Shown here one piece after another: positions 39,664 through 47,575 of a stretch of DNA of 64,000 nt (within the stretch, counting starts at the first letter, position 1; every line of letters begins with the position of its first letter). The DNA is from Planococcus halocryophilus. GTDB lineage: Bacteria > Bacillota > Bacilli > Bacillales_A > Planococcaceae. The notes beneath the pieces are model-generated. The model saw only the letters and a program-made list of their open reading frames with translations. It did not search any database and was not told where the DNA came from. The stretch lies in NCBI RefSeq assembly GCF_001687585.2, contig NZ_CP016537.2:2080001-2144000 (forward strand), in the 5' to 3' direction. Both the position numbers and the translations under genes were made by a program.

Positions 39664-39942
39664 TTATCTCTCTTGCCTCTCCCTCAACCAAGTTAATAGA
39701 AATTCCTCAGTTTCTTTAGCTGGCATGTACCATTTCGCTCCAATTTTGAATCTAATTTTCTTGAATCGATCATCGTAGAAAAATTGATCTAAAATGAAGG
39801 ATCTGCTCATGCAGGTCTGCCTCTCTAATTCAGGTAAGTCCCAAAACGTGTGTCTGTGCTCCAAATGATTCAAGCGCTGTCGCAATTCCTCGCGAATCAT
39901 CCCTTCCAATTGGGCTTCATTCAATTGCAATAACTGTCCCAT
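39664..39942 (-). CDS. DUF771-like / excisionase-like phage protein
   Basis: 92 residues from ATG 39942, which has GGAGGAGGG upstream; the longer frame to 40191 is an out-of-context extension overlapping the antirepressor. The C-terminal half (FWDLPELERQTCMSRSFILD...GAKWYMPAKETEEFLLTWL) resembles a winged-helix excisionase or DUF771 protein. A role in excision or DNA binding near the lysogeny switch is plausible but unproven. Confidence 0.55.
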   Translation of the reverse strand: MGQLLQLNEAQLEGMIREELRQRLNHLEHRHTFWDLPELERQTCMSRSFILDQFFYDDRFKKIRFKIGAKWYMPAKETEEFLLTWLRERQER

Positions 39943-39982
39943 CGCTTTCCCTCCTCCTGGGCGTTCCTCGCGCCCTCTTTTT

Positions 39983-40636
39983 TTATGAAACCTTTCTTGG
40001 CAGCCAAGCATCCACATAACGAATTGCATTCTGTAAATCCTTGCGCTTAACATCCTTGTATGAAGCAACAGCGAAACGATCTTTGATTTCTCTATACAAC
40101 TCTTTGAACATGCGGCGTTGGCCAGCTGGATCCGATTCGATTTCGTATACTTTAATTGCAACTGCCTTTTGTAGCCTGCGTTGTTCTCCATGATCTAAAG
40201 TGACTTGGTTCTCTGCGATATCTCGCACCTCAGCAATTTCCTTCTTTACAACTTCAATTTCACCCGCTGTTTCTAGACTCAGTTTCATTGAAGCCATTAG
40301 CTGTTCTTTTTCTGACAATTGTCTCGGTTGAGTAAGCGCCTTTTCCATTTCATTAAAGGCGTTGATGTATTCCAGTTTGAAGTGCAACGCTTTGGATCCG
40401 GTAAAACCCATTGCAAGTAATGTAAAGCCATTTCTGTTCATTAAGTAGATTCGACGATTACGACCATAGCTATCGGGTTCTATGGTTTCAAAAAACATCT
40501 CTCCAAAATTGGAGACATCTTTTTTCAATACATCCACATCACGTAAAATGTGAGCATGTTGCTTATTGAATGTTTCCGCGATACTTGATGAACTGGTTAC
40601 CGCCTGCTGATTGTGCATAAATAACAGATTTTTCAT
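39983..40636 (-). CDS. Rha-family antirepressor with ORF6C domain
   Basis: 217 residues. The N-terminal Rha domain is clear (SSSIAETFNKQHAHILRDVDVL...YLMNRNGFTLLAMGFTGSKALHFKLEYINAFNEME), followed by a C-terminal helical ORF6C-like domain (GEQRRLQKAVAIKVYEIESDPAGQRRMFKELYREIKDRF). Such proteins counter the CI-like repressor or the host factors that bind it, promoting lytic growth. It is the first minus-strand gene next to the lysogeny module. Confidence 0.85.
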   Translation of the reverse strand: MKNLLFMHNQQAVTSSSSIAETFNKQHAHILRDVDVLKKDVSNFGEMFFETIEPDSYGRNRRIYLMNRNGFTLLAMGFTGSKALHFKLEYINAFNEMEKALTQPRQLSEKEQLMASMKLSLETAGEIEVVKKEIAEVRDIAENQVTLDHGEQRRLQKAVAIKVYEIESDPAGQRRMFKELYREIKDRFAVASYKDVKRKDLQNAIRYVDAWLPRKVS

Positions 40637-40657
40637 TTTTCTTCCTCTTTTCTTTGT

Positions 40658-40663
40658 TATAAT
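40658..40663 (+). promoter_or_regulatory. putative -10 for the DUF4145-like gene
   Basis: TATAAT lies 33 bases upstream of the ATG at 40696, in an AT-rich region. A clear -35 is not visible. Confidence 0.4.
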
Positions 40664-40695
40664 TTTCCTATCTAAAATAGATGGGAGGTGAGAAT

Positions 40696-41379
40696 ATGAA
40701 CATTAAAACTGATATAGTCCTTAAATCGGATAGCAGTCGCATAACCTTTGAAATTGACAAGCCGAATGTTTGTCCTATTTGCAAACAATCTGGAGATCAT
40801 TCCTTATTAGGGAAAAATATTAATCAAGAAGATTATGTTGTTTCTATCACTCTCGAATGCACTATGTGCTATGAAATATTTTTTGCTAAATACGACGTTG
40901 TCACTCCTAGGGAAAAATTTAGTCACTTCAACAACCCAGTTCAGGTTGTGCTAAAGGAAACTTTTCCTCTTCAGAAAGTAGAAAGTCACTTACCAGAGGA
41001 AATGAAAGATTTATTTCCTGACTTCGAAGAAATATATGTGCAAGCATTGTCCGCCGAATCTAATGGGTTACATTTGATTACTGGTATTGCATTCAGAAAG
41101 TCGCTAGAGTATTTAGTAAAGCTTTATCTGATTACAAAATCGCCGTCCGATGAAGAAGAAATTAGAAACGAATTTTTAGGTAAATCAATTAAACGGATTG
41201 AGTACCCTATTATTCAAAAATTAGCTACTGCTGCAACATGGTTAGGAAATGATGAAGGCCATTTCACTAGAAAGCACTTAAACTATGATGTTTCCGACAT
41301 GAAGAGATTTATTCTTTCTCTATCTCATCTAATAGTTGCTGAAAAAGTTGCTGAAGATGCAGCCGAATTAGTTGATTAG
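40696..41379 (+). CDS. DUF4145-like protein with zinc knuckles (lysogeny-module cargo)
   Basis: 227 residues from ATG 40696, which has GGAGGTGAG 3 bases upstream. An N-terminal CPICKQ ... CTMCYE pair suggests a zinc ribbon; the C-terminal half is helical with GIAFRKSLEYLVKLYLI, the pattern of DUF4145, a domain related to HEPN folds that occurs in restriction and defence proteins. AT-rich and plus-strand, between the antirepressor and Cro-like genes, it would be expressed in the lysogen. A defence or exclusion role is inference. Confidence 0.6.
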   Translation: MNIKTDIVLKSDSSRITFEIDKPNVCPICKQSGDHSLLGKNINQEDYVVSITLECTMCYEIFFAKYDVVTPREKFSHFNNPVQVVLKETFPLQKVESHLPEEMKDLFPDFEEIYVQALSAESNGLHLITGIAFRKSLEYLVKLYLITKSPSDEEEIRNEFLGKSIKRIEYPIIQKLATAATWLGNDEGHFTRKHLNYDVSDMKRFILSLSHLIVAEKVAEDAAELVD

Positions 41380-41561
41380 TCTTTCAAAATTGTTATAGGA
41401 AATTCATCCTTTTCAGCCAATAACTCACCATCTTTAGACCAATACTGATCTACATTTCTCACAATGTTTTCTGGTGACCCATCGCCTCTACTTGCAACTA
41501 CGTGAATCACGGTAACTTCTTCTGCGAGTAGAGGCGTTCTTAATTCAACTTTTTTCTCCAT
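41376..41561 (-). CDS. hypothetical phage protein, convergent with cargo
   Basis: 61 residues, beta-rich (VELRTPLLAEEVTVIHVVAS). Ends four bases inside the end of the DUF4145-like gene. GGAGG-type site present. No family recognised. Confidence 0.5.
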   Translation of the reverse strand: MEKKVELRTPLLAEEVTVIHVVASRGDGSPENIVRNVDQYWSKDGELLAEKDEFPITILKD

Positions 41562-41649
41562 TCCAATTCCTCCTAGTTTTTATTCGAAATTTTCTAATTA
41601 AAAACTGATAACGAAAGTTTTATGAGTTTAATATTTCCTGTTATGCCTG

Positions 41650-41760
41650 CACACTCTCCAATCAGCATTCAAACGTCGTGGCATGGCCTTTCGGCGTCGC
41701 TCGCTTCTTAAGAAGGTCTTGGCGTACTCTGCTCGGTTCAAATACTCATTGGAGAGTGTG
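41650..41760. repeat. 111-bp element bounded by 13-bp perfect inverted repeats
   Basis: CACACTCTCCAAT (41650-41662) recurs inverted as ATTGGAGAGTGTG (41748-41760). The interior contains the palindrome CTTCTTAAGAAG and other short stems and no credible ORF. It may be a miniature inverted-repeat element or a structured RNA. It fills most of the 230-base gap between the 61-aa gene and the Cro-like gene. No target-site duplication is evident. Confidence 0.6.
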
Positions 41761-41791
41761 GCTAGATGTGTTTAGTTAGTTGCCTCCTTTC

Positions 41792-42040
41792 TCAGACGGC
41801 GACTCGATTTTTTTCAGACAGTCTTTTAGTATGAGAATCTTGTACTTCTAAACTAAATAAAAAGCTGATATCTTCTTCAAGTATTTCTGCAATGCGAAAA
41901 GCAATTGGCAGTGGCGGTTTATTATGGCCATTCTCCCAGTTTGAAACTGATTGCTTACCGGCTTTTCCAAGCATTTTTGCAAGTTGTTCTTGAGTGAGAT
42001 TTTTCTTCTCTCTGGCTTTAGTCAAGTTTGTGTTCTTCAT
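41792..42040 (-). CDS. Cro-like transcriptional regulator (HTH_3)
   Basis: 82 residues. Classic HTH_3: LTKAREKKNLTQEQLAKMLGKAGKQSVSNWENGHNKPPL. Small size and divergence from the CI-like gene fit a Cro role: repressing lysogenic transcription and favouring lysis. It is driven by the minus-strand promoter at 42077-42105. Confidence 0.85.
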   Translation of the reverse strand: MKNTNLTKAREKKNLTQEQLAKMLGKAGKQSVSNWENGHNKPPLPIAFRIAEILEEDISFLFSLEVQDSHTKRLSEKNRVAV

Positions 42041-42068
42041 GTCCTCACCTCCAAAGTATAATTAACTT

Positions 42069-42172
42069 GTACCTTTAGTATAAGTACAAGTAATTCATAT
42101 GTCAACGATTAAATACAAATTTCTTGTACTTTAAATTTAATACTATACCTTTGATGTACAATATAGTTGTAC
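42069..42172. promoter_or_regulatory. lysogeny switch operator region with GTAC-centred repeats
   Basis: Five GTAC-centred sites: 42069 (acttGTACctt), 42084 (taaGTACaag), 42126 (cttGTACttt), 42156 (gatGTACaat) and 42169 (gttGTACta). Most show the pattern TTGTACTT or its complement. They cluster between the divergent Cro-like and CI-like genes and overlap both start regions, as expected for CI/Cro operators. Confidence 0.65.
42077..42105 (-). promoter_or_regulatory. promoter of the Cro-like gene
   Basis: On the minus strand TTGACA (42105-42100), 17-base spacer, TATACT (42082-42077), near-consensus. A GTAC-centred operator lies in the spacer, so the repressor would block it. Confidence 0.8.
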
Positions 42173-42194
42173 TATTAAGATAGGAGGGATATTT

Positions 42195-42578
42195 ATGTTA
42201 ACTATGCGCCTCAAAGCTGCTCGTAAATCTGCAAAGCTTACCCAAGAAGGCCTGGCTAAACGAGTGAGTACTACAAAAGCAACTATAAGTAATTATGAAA
42301 ACGGACATAGTACTCCTTCTAATGATATGCTTTTGGCTTTGTCAGATGCCTTAGATGTTTCAACTGATTACCTCCTCGGCCGCACAGATAATCCTGATTC
42401 ATTAAATAATAAAAAAGACAGCAAAGGCAATCCTTCCTGGGGCGATGAAGCAGAATTTGAAGCTTGGGTCAATGATCCATCCGTGCACAAGTTCTATAAA
42501 GAGTTTAAGGACAGTCCAGAAGAGCGCAAGAAGGCTTTAATGGCCGTTTGGGAGATATTAAAAACGCAAGGGAAATAA
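42195..42578 (+). CDS. CI-like phage repressor (HTH_3)
   Basis: 127 residues. N-terminal HTH_3 (RLKAARKSAKLTQEGLAKRVSTTKATISNYENGHSTP), a linker, and a C-terminal helical region (FEAWVNDPSVHKFYKEF...KALMAVWEIL) instead of a LexA-type peptidase domain. That fits repressors inactivated by the ImmA-type protease encoded nearby. TAGGAGGG lies 7 bases upstream of ATG 42195. It should maintain lysogeny from the GTAC operators. Confidence 0.85.
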   Translation: MLTMRLKAARKSAKLTQEGLAKRVSTTKATISNYENGHSTPSNDMLLALSDALDVSTDYLLGRTDNPDSLNNKKDSKGNPSWGDEAEFEAWVNDPSVHKFYKEFKDSPEERKKALMAVWEILKTQGK

Positions 42579-42731
42579 ATTTAAAAAGTATTTAATTAAT
42601 AAACTATAGTATAATAACCTTGTTAATTTAAAACGTGTATCCCTGCCACTAGCAGGGTTTTATTATAATTTGTTAAGAAAATTTTTACTGTTTTGGTTAT
42701 ATGTACACTACTTTTTATAGGGGGTTGGAAG

Positions 42732-43706
42732 ATGACTGATAAAACAGAAGCAAAAAAAGAAGCGACGCTTGATAAGGTTAAGCGCATTGCTCAGGCCGAA
42801 CACCAAGATTTCCGGTATATTACGACTGGAACAATAGAAGGAAGTAAAAACGCTACAGAATATGCTATCGCTACTGACACTGGCTTGTTTTTCTACTTGT
42901 TTAAAAATGAAAAGCTGCAGCCACTAGATCATGTCCTTTGGGAAAATGTGAAAGAAATTAAAGTTGATTATTTGGCCATGCGGACGAATCTTACCTTAAA
43001 CGGTCAAAACTACCGGTTAGTGAATGAAGGGAAAAAGATTTTTGCTTTAGCTCAAGAGAAGAGTGAAGCGAAAGTTGAAAAAGTAGACCGTAAGTGGCAC
43101 CAAAAGATTCTCGGCTTCCGATCAGGCACTCACTGGAAGAAGATCACAGCCGTTATTGCATATCTGCTTATATTCGGGTTTATCGGCTCCTTCTTTTTTG
43201 GTGAAGAGGAAGCCGAAGTGGCAGCTGAAGATGAACCGGCAGCATCAACAGAAGTTGCATCGGAAGAAACCGAAGCATCAGCAGAAGAAAAAGAAGCTGA
43301 ATTAAAAAGAATTGAAGAAATAGCTGCAGCTGAAGAAAAGAAACAAGCAGAAAAAGACGCTGCTGCTGCTGAAGAAAAAGCATTAGCTGAGGAAAAAGAA
43401 GTTGAAAAAGATGCAGCTGTGTTAGATTCTTTCAATGCTATTCGAACGGAAATGATTAACCAGGGATCAGGTGTAGTCGATATGGATATAGCCAAAGATC
43501 CTAGTTATTATCAGATTAAAATTATAGTTGATGAATCAATTTGGGCTAATTCAACAGAAAGTCAAAAAATGAGTTTCGTTACATCTTTAAGTACTGTCTT
43601 GGAAAATGAAATTGATGAGACACTATTTTACGATGTCTATAGCAATATTAATGAGGACATCGTGGCTACTACTGGAATTCTAGGTAGTTGGAAAATAAAA
43701 AGGTAA
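42732..43706 (+). CDS. membrane-anchored PH-like protein, unknown function
   Basis: 324 residues from ATG 42732 (AGGGGG with TTGGAAG spacing; the longer frame from 42693 is unlikely). The N-terminal ~115 residues resemble a bacterial PH-like domain (TGTIEGSKNATEYAIATDTGLFFYLF...LWENVKEIKVDY). One membrane segment follows (about 140-158, ITAVIAYLLIFGFIGSFFF), then a Glu/Ala-rich coiled coil and a C-terminal alpha/beta domain, probably outside the cell. It stands between the repressor and immA, is expressed in the lysogen, and may be an exclusion or immunity protein; this is inferred from position and topology. Confidence 0.6.
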   Translation: MTDKTEAKKEATLDKVKRIAQAEHQDFRYITTGTIEGSKNATEYAIATDTGLFFYLFKNEKLQPLDHVLWENVKEIKVDYLAMRTNLTLNGQNYRLVNEGKKIFALAQEKSEAKVEKVDRKWHQKILGFRSGTHWKKITAVIAYLLIFGFIGSFFFGEEEAEVAAEDEPAASTEVASEETEASAEEKEAELKRIEEIAAAEEKKQAEKDAAAAEEKALAEEKEVEKDAAVLDSFNAIRTEMINQGSGVVDMDIAKDPSYYQIKIIVDESIWANSTESQKMSFVTSLSTVLENEIDETLFYDVYSNINEDIVATTGILGSWKIKR

Positions 43707-43710
43707 ATTT

Positions 43711-43742
43711 AAAACCCCACTTCCAATTAGTGGGGTTTTCTT
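43711..43742 (+). terminator. terminator between the membrane protein and immA
   Basis: AAAACCCCACT and AGTGGGGTTTT form a strong hairpin with T-rich tail. immA downstream therefore needs its own promoter. Confidence 0.9.
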
Positions 43743-43754
43743 ATAAACTTAATT

Positions 43755-43768
43755 AGAACATACGTTCT
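43755..43768. promoter_or_regulatory. LexA (SOS) box in front of the ImmA-type protease gene
   Basis: AGAACATACGTTCT contains GAAC-ATAC-GTTC and fits CGAACRNRYGTTYG except at the outermost bases. It lies 16 bases upstream of the ATG and 13 bases after a strong terminator, so it probably covers the immA promoter. Confidence 0.75.
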
Positions 43769-43783
43769 TAAAGGGGTGATAAA

Positions 43784-44245
43784 ATGGCGAATACATACAA
43801 TAACTTAGAAGACTACATTACAAAATTGCTGCACCGTATCGACATTTTCCATCCGCATCAGCTGACGATGGAAAATATATATCCCAGACTTGGTTTAACT
43901 GTTTATCACATTCCTCAAGATTCAATGGCCATAGAAGGCATTATATTTTTGGACAATCGAAAAACTGATGCTTATCAATGGCAAGATTTCGGGCATGAAC
44001 TGTGTCATGCACTATGGCACGCCGGTGACCAGGCACTCATTCCCTTGTCCATGCGTGAATACCAAGAATGGAAAGCAGAGAATTTCTCCCAGCATCTTTG
44101 TATTCCTACTTTCATGCTGGATAAAATGGAGCTGCCTAACCATGAAAAAGAAGCTGTGTGGATGATCATGGAGACGTTTGGAGTAGAGCGATGGTTTGCA
44201 GAGAAACGACTGCGCCAGTATCTTTCTAATTTTTTATATGGATAG
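43784..44245 (+). CDS. ImmA/IrrE-family metallopeptidase
   Basis: 153 residues. HELCH at about 71-75 (GHELCHALWHAG) is the HExxH zinc site, with the third ligand in AENFSQHLCIP. Members cleave phage or ICE repressors to trigger excision. AAGGGG precedes ATG 43784. Directly after a LexA box and before the integrase, so DNA damage could both induce the gene and activate cleavage of the CI-like repressor. Confidence 0.9.
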   Translation: MANTYNNLEDYITKLLHRIDIFHPHQLTMENIYPRLGLTVYHIPQDSMAIEGIIFLDNRKTDAYQWQDFGHELCHALWHAGDQALIPLSMREYQEWKAENFSQHLCIPTFMLDKMELPNHEKEAVWMIMETFGVERWFAEKRLRQYLSNFLYG

Positions 44246-44257
44246 GAGTGAAATTTG

Positions 44258-44446
44258 ATGAAAAAAGAAGAATACATCCCTTTAAATGAACTGGGCCAAA
44301 GACAGAAAGAGCTTCCTGGTGTTTTCCCTGTCTTTAAAAAGATTCGCCGTGTCGATGGCGAGTTGATTGGTGAAGTTCAAGCATACAGTGACGAATATGG
44401 AAACCGTTTAGAGAAGAATTTAGGTAACAAGCAAAATCTTCATTAA
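44258..44446 (+). CDS. small hypothetical phage protein
   Basis: 62 residues from ATG 44258 after TAGGAGTG. Basic and acidic residues alternate (KELPGVFPVFKKIRRVDGEL), no family recognised. Lies between immA and int; it may be expressed with them and act in excision, but this is inference. Confidence 0.5.
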   Translation: MKKEEYIPLNELGQRQKELPGVFPVFKKIRRVDGELIGEVQAYSDEYGNRLEKNLGNKQNLH

Positions 44447-44513
44447 ATGTATTTCCGAAAGGATTGAACTATACGGGAAATTGGATAACGATAAGTTAGA
44501 AGGAGGGATTGCA

Positions 44514-45638
44514 ATGGCATCATTTCGTAAACGAGGGAAAACGTGGCAGTATCGAGTGGTCGTAATAGACCCCTTTTCCGAAAAGAAAAGAGAATATACC
44601 GAGAGTGGATTTTCGTCAAAAAAAGAAGCTCAGTTGGCCGCAGCAAAAAAAGAAAAAAGTGTGCTTCAAGGGTATGGCAAGGGTGAATTCGCTTTTGCTG
44701 CTTATGTCCGGGAGTGGTTGGAACAATACGTCAAAGATAAACTGCGGCCAAACACTTATAAAACGTATCGGACCGCCTTGGAGAATCATGCCATTCCCTA
44801 TTTTGGCGGCATAAGCATCCATGAAATCAAACCGATGATGTATCAGAAGTTTATCGATAGCTTGAGTGAGAAGAATTTATCAACTGAATCTTCTAGGCGT
44901 GTCCACAATGTCTGCTATCAAGCTTTAAAAAGAGCCGTGATCAATAACTACATTGAAAAGAATCCAGCCGAGAATGTGCAGATACGTAAGAAACAAGTCC
45001 AAAAACTAAAGTACCTGGAGCCTACATTTTTAAACTCTTTGTATCCAGAAATCTATAGGCGAGGTCACGTCTATGGCGTTTTCTTTAAGTTCCTTTTTGA
45101 AAGTGGTGTGCGCAAAGGAGAAGCTGCTGCATTGAAATGGCCGAGAGTAGATTGGAAAAACGATATTATCTATATAGAAGAAACCCTCGACTTTCAGCCT
45201 GATCATCCAGATGAGTTATTCGGGCCAACAAAGAAAGAAGGCTCTGTCCGCTCACTGAAGATGCGAAAGAGCTTTATGAAAGAGTTACAGGAGCATCTGA
45301 AGTATCAGAATCAACGAAAGCTTCATTTGGGTGAAGCCTATCGCCATGATTTGAATTTGATCTTTTGTCGGGAAGATGGTTCTCCCCTTCCTAAATCAAC
45401 ATTGTACAATGTCTTTAAATCCTGCTTGGCTAAAATTGATGCTCCTCCCCTTCCGATTCACTCGACCCGGCACACACATGCGGTTATGTTACTGGAAGCC
45501 GGTGCCGACATGAAATATGTCCAGGAACGATTGGGCCATCAAAATTACCAAATCACTGCAGACGTTTATAGCCATGTGTCGAAGAAGATGGAAGAACGTT
45601 CAATTGAGAAATTTGACGACTATATGAGCACTTTTTAA
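44514..45638 (+). CDS. int: tyrosine-type site-specific integrase
   Basis: 374 residues from ATG 44514 (GAAGGAGGG 6 bases upstream). AP2-like N-terminal arm-binding domain (FRKRGKTWQYRVVVIDPFSEKKREYTESGF), core-binding domain, then the catalytic domain: Arg in SGVRKGEAAALKW (near 197), HSTRHTHA (near 315, His and Arg), LGHQNYQITADVY with His and the nucleophile Tyr near 351. It inserts the phage and, with an excisionase, removes it. It stands at the right end of the prophage, next to the candidate attR. Confidence 0.93.
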   Translation: MASFRKRGKTWQYRVVVIDPFSEKKREYTESGFSSKKEAQLAAAKKEKSVLQGYGKGEFAFAAYVREWLEQYVKDKLRPNTYKTYRTALENHAIPYFGGISIHEIKPMMYQKFIDSLSEKNLSTESSRRVHNVCYQALKRAVINNYIEKNPAENVQIRKKQVQKLKYLEPTFLNSLYPEIYRRGHVYGVFFKFLFESGVRKGEAAALKWPRVDWKNDIIYIEETLDFQPDHPDELFGPTKKEGSVRSLKMRKSFMKELQEHLKYQNQRKLHLGEAYRHDLNLIFCREDGSPLPKSTLYNVFKSCLAKIDAPPLPIHSTRHTHAVMLLEAGADMKYVQERLGHQNYQITADVYSHVSKKMEERSIEKFDDYMSTF

Positions 45639-45644
45639 AAAAAG

Positions 45645-45683
45645 TTGGGCAAAAATTGGGCAAATAAAAAAAGTTGCCCAATT
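45645..45683. repeat. TTGGGCAA repeats downstream of int (arm sites or att region)
   Basis: TTGGGCAA occurs at 45645-45652 and 45656-45663 in direct orientation and inverted as TTGCCCAA at 45674-45681; the last two form the 10-bp inverted repeat AATTGGGCAA/TTGCCCAATT. Spaced repeats next to an integrase typically are arm-type binding sites or border the core. Confidence 0.55.
45656..45671. other. candidate prophage right attachment core
   Basis: TTGGGCAAATAAAAAA, 15 of 16 identical to 526-541. It lies between int and the terminator of glnA, so insertion would leave glnA intact. Confidence 0.4.
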
Positions 45684-45702
45684 GGTTACTTTTATAAGAA
45701 AT

Positions 45703-45738
45703 AAAAAAACCGTTGGAGCCTTAGAGCCCCAACGGTTT
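45703..45738 (-). terminator. terminator of glnA
   Basis: AAACCGTTGG and CCAACGGTTT form a 10-bp stem (45707-45716 with 45729-45738) followed on the minus strand by a T-run. The prophage boundary lies just beyond it. Confidence 0.9.
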
Positions 45739-45743
45739 AACTA

Positions 45744-47078
45744 TTAATACATTTTCAAGTATTGCTCGCGTTCCCATGGGTGTACAGATGTGCGGAACAT
45801 GTCCCACTCGATTTCTTTTGCTTCGACGAAGTTGTTTAAAATGTGTTCGCCTAATGCTTTAGTCATTACTTCGTTGCTTTGCAACTCTTGTAGAGCAGCG
45901 TACAATGTAGCCGGTAGATCTTTAATGCCGACTGCTTCGCGCTCTTTTTTGTTCATAGCGTAGATATTGCGATCTACTGGGTTTGGTGGAGTCAATTTTC
46001 TACGGATGCCGTCAAGACCTGCACCTAGTAGTACTGCCATTGCTAAGTAAGGGTTAGCAGCTGGATCGACTGAACGTACTTCAACACGTGTAGACAAGCC
46101 ACGTGATGCTGGAATACGGATTAACGGGCTTCTGTTTTGTCCTGACCAAGCGATGTAACAAGGCGCTTCGTATCCAGGAACTAGACGCTTATATGAGTTT
46201 ACTAGTGGGTTTGTAATAGCTGTAAATCCTTCAGCGTGCTCTAAAATACCTGCAAGGAATTGGTAAGCTGTTTCACTTAGCTTCATTTCGCCGTCTTCAT
46301 CAAGGAATGTATTGCGGTCTCCATCAAACAACGAAACGTTCATATGCATACCAGAACCGTTTACACCAAATAATGGCTTCGGCATAAATGTCGCATGAAG
46401 TCCGTGTTTACGAGCGATCGTTTTAACAACAAGTTTAAACGTTTGGATATCGTCACATGCTTTTACAGCATCAGCATATTTAAAGTCAATTTCGTGTTGC
46501 CCAGGTGCCACTTCGTGGTGAGATGCTTCAATTTCAAAGCCCATTTCTTCTAACTCAAGCACGATGTCACGTCGGCAGTTTTCGCCAAGGTCCATAGGTG
46601 CTAAGTCAAAATAACCACCGTGGTCATTTAGTTCTAATGATGGTTCGCCACGTTCGTCAAGTTTGAACAAGAAGAATTCTGGTTCAGGTCCAAGGTTGAA
46701 GTGTGTGAATCCTAGCTCTTCCATTTCTTTTAATACACGTTTTAAGTTTGTACGTGGATCTCCAGCAAATGGCGTACCGTCTGCACTGTAGATATCACAG
46801 ATTAAACGTGCTACTTTTCCTTTACCTGTGATCCATGGGAAAACAACCCAAGTATCAAGATCCGGGAATAAATACATATCAGATTCTTCAATGCGTACGA
46901 AACCATCGATTGAAGACCCATCAAACATCATTTTGTTATCGAGTGCTTTGTCCAATTGGGATGTCGGTATTTCAACGTTTTTAATGACCCCAAGAATGTC
47001 GGTAAATTGCAGACGAATAAAATTAACGTTCTCTTCTTTTACTAATCGTTGAATGTCTTCTTTTGAATACTTGCCCAT
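45744..47078 (-). CDS. glnA: glutamine synthetase, type I (GSI-alpha)
   Basis: 444 residues. Condenses glutamate and ammonia with ATP. Signatures: [51 protein letters not shown], the [20 protein letters not shown] glutamate flap and [17 protein letters not shown]. No adenylylation-loop insertion, as in the Bacillus enzyme that is feedback-inhibited and controls GlnR. Transcribed with glnR. The prophage begins beyond its terminator. Confidence 0.97.
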   Translation of the reverse strand: MGKYSKEDIQRLVKEENVNFIRLQFTDILGVIKNVEIPTSQLDKALDNKMMFDGSSIDGFVRIEESDMYLFPDLDTWVVFPWITGKGKVARLICDIYSADGTPFAGDPRTNLKRVLKEMEELGFTHFNLGPEPEFFLFKLDERGEPSLELNDHGGYFDLAPMDLGENCRRDIVLELEEMGFEIEASHHEVAPGQHEIDFKYADAVKACDDIQTFKLVVKTIARKHGLHATFMPKPLFGVNGSGMHMNVSLFDGDRNTFLDEDGEMKLSETAYQFLAGILEHAEGFTAITNPLVNSYKRLVPGYEAPCYIAWSGQNRSPLIRIPASRGLSTRVEVRSVDPAANPYLAMAVLLGAGLDGIRRKLTPPNPVDRNIYAMNKKEREAVGIKDLPATLYAALQELQSNEVMTKALGEHILNNFVEAKEIEWDMFRTSVHPWEREQYLKMY

Positions 47079-47119
47079 GTTCTCTTCACTCTCCTATGAA
47101 TGTTATATGTAAGCCCATT

Positions 47120-47506
47120 TCAGTTAAAGAAACGGGATAAATCACTTTGTCTAAAACCGCCTTTTTCAAATGGACGGGCTTGGTGTTTCAGTTCTTCATG
47201 CAGCAACTTTCGCAATTCTGCATCGCTTAAACTTTTCGGCTCAGCTTTTTCGTTTTTAGGCGTTTCTTTTAAATCGTAAAGTTTTTTAATGCCCGCGATA
47301 TTAAGCCCTTGATCTAAATAATCTTTAATCTCAAGTAAAGCATCGACATCATTTAGTGAAAACATACGCTTGTTGCCTTCTGTACGGGCAGGGCTGATTA
47401 GCTCGTGCTCTTCGTAATAACGAATTTGTCTCGCTGTCAATTCCGTCAGCTGCATAACTATACTGATCGAAAGTAGCGGCATCGTCCGTCTGACCCGGTT
47501 CGTCAT
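47120..47506 (-). CDS. glnR: GlnR, MerR-family repressor of nitrogen assimilation
   Basis: About 128 residues from ATG 47506; GTG 47515 is an alternative. MerR helix-turn-helix (IVMQLTELTARQIRYYEEHELISPARTEGNKRMFSLNDVDALLEI), then a linker and the C-terminal GGFRQSDLSRFFN tail that senses feedback-inhibited glutamine synthetase. It represses its own operon and other nitrogen genes when glutamine is plentiful. Order ynbB-glnR-glnA is as in Bacillus subtilis. Confidence 0.94.
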   Translation of the reverse strand: MTNRVRRTMPLLSISIVMQLTELTARQIRYYEEHELISPARTEGNKRMFSLNDVDALLEIKDYLDQGLNIAGIKKLYDLKETPKNEKAEPKSLSDAELRKLLHEELKHQARPFEKGGFRQSDLSRFFN

Positions 47507-47541
47507 AAGATTCACTCATTTCAAATAATTACTACTTCTAA

Positions 47542-47570
47542 ATCATACATCACGTCATATTAGTTGTCAA
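47542..47570 (-). promoter_or_regulatory. glnRA promoter
   Basis: On the minus strand TTGACA (47570-47565), 17-base spacer, TATGAT (47547-47542). Confidence 0.85.
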
Positions 47571-47575
47571 CGAAA

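Noticed and set aside
39943..40191. Extension of the DUF771-like gene over the antirepressor end
   Set aside because: Out of frame over a clear gene; ATG 39942 has a strong ribosome site.
43130..43495. 121-codon minus-strand ORF rich in Ser/Ala
   Set aside because: Antisense of the Glu/Ala coiled coil of the membrane protein; composition follows from the other strand.
45603..45760. tRNA gene as integration target
   Set aside because: No cloverleaf or T-loop sequence at either candidate boundary; insertion appears intergenic beyond the glnA terminator.
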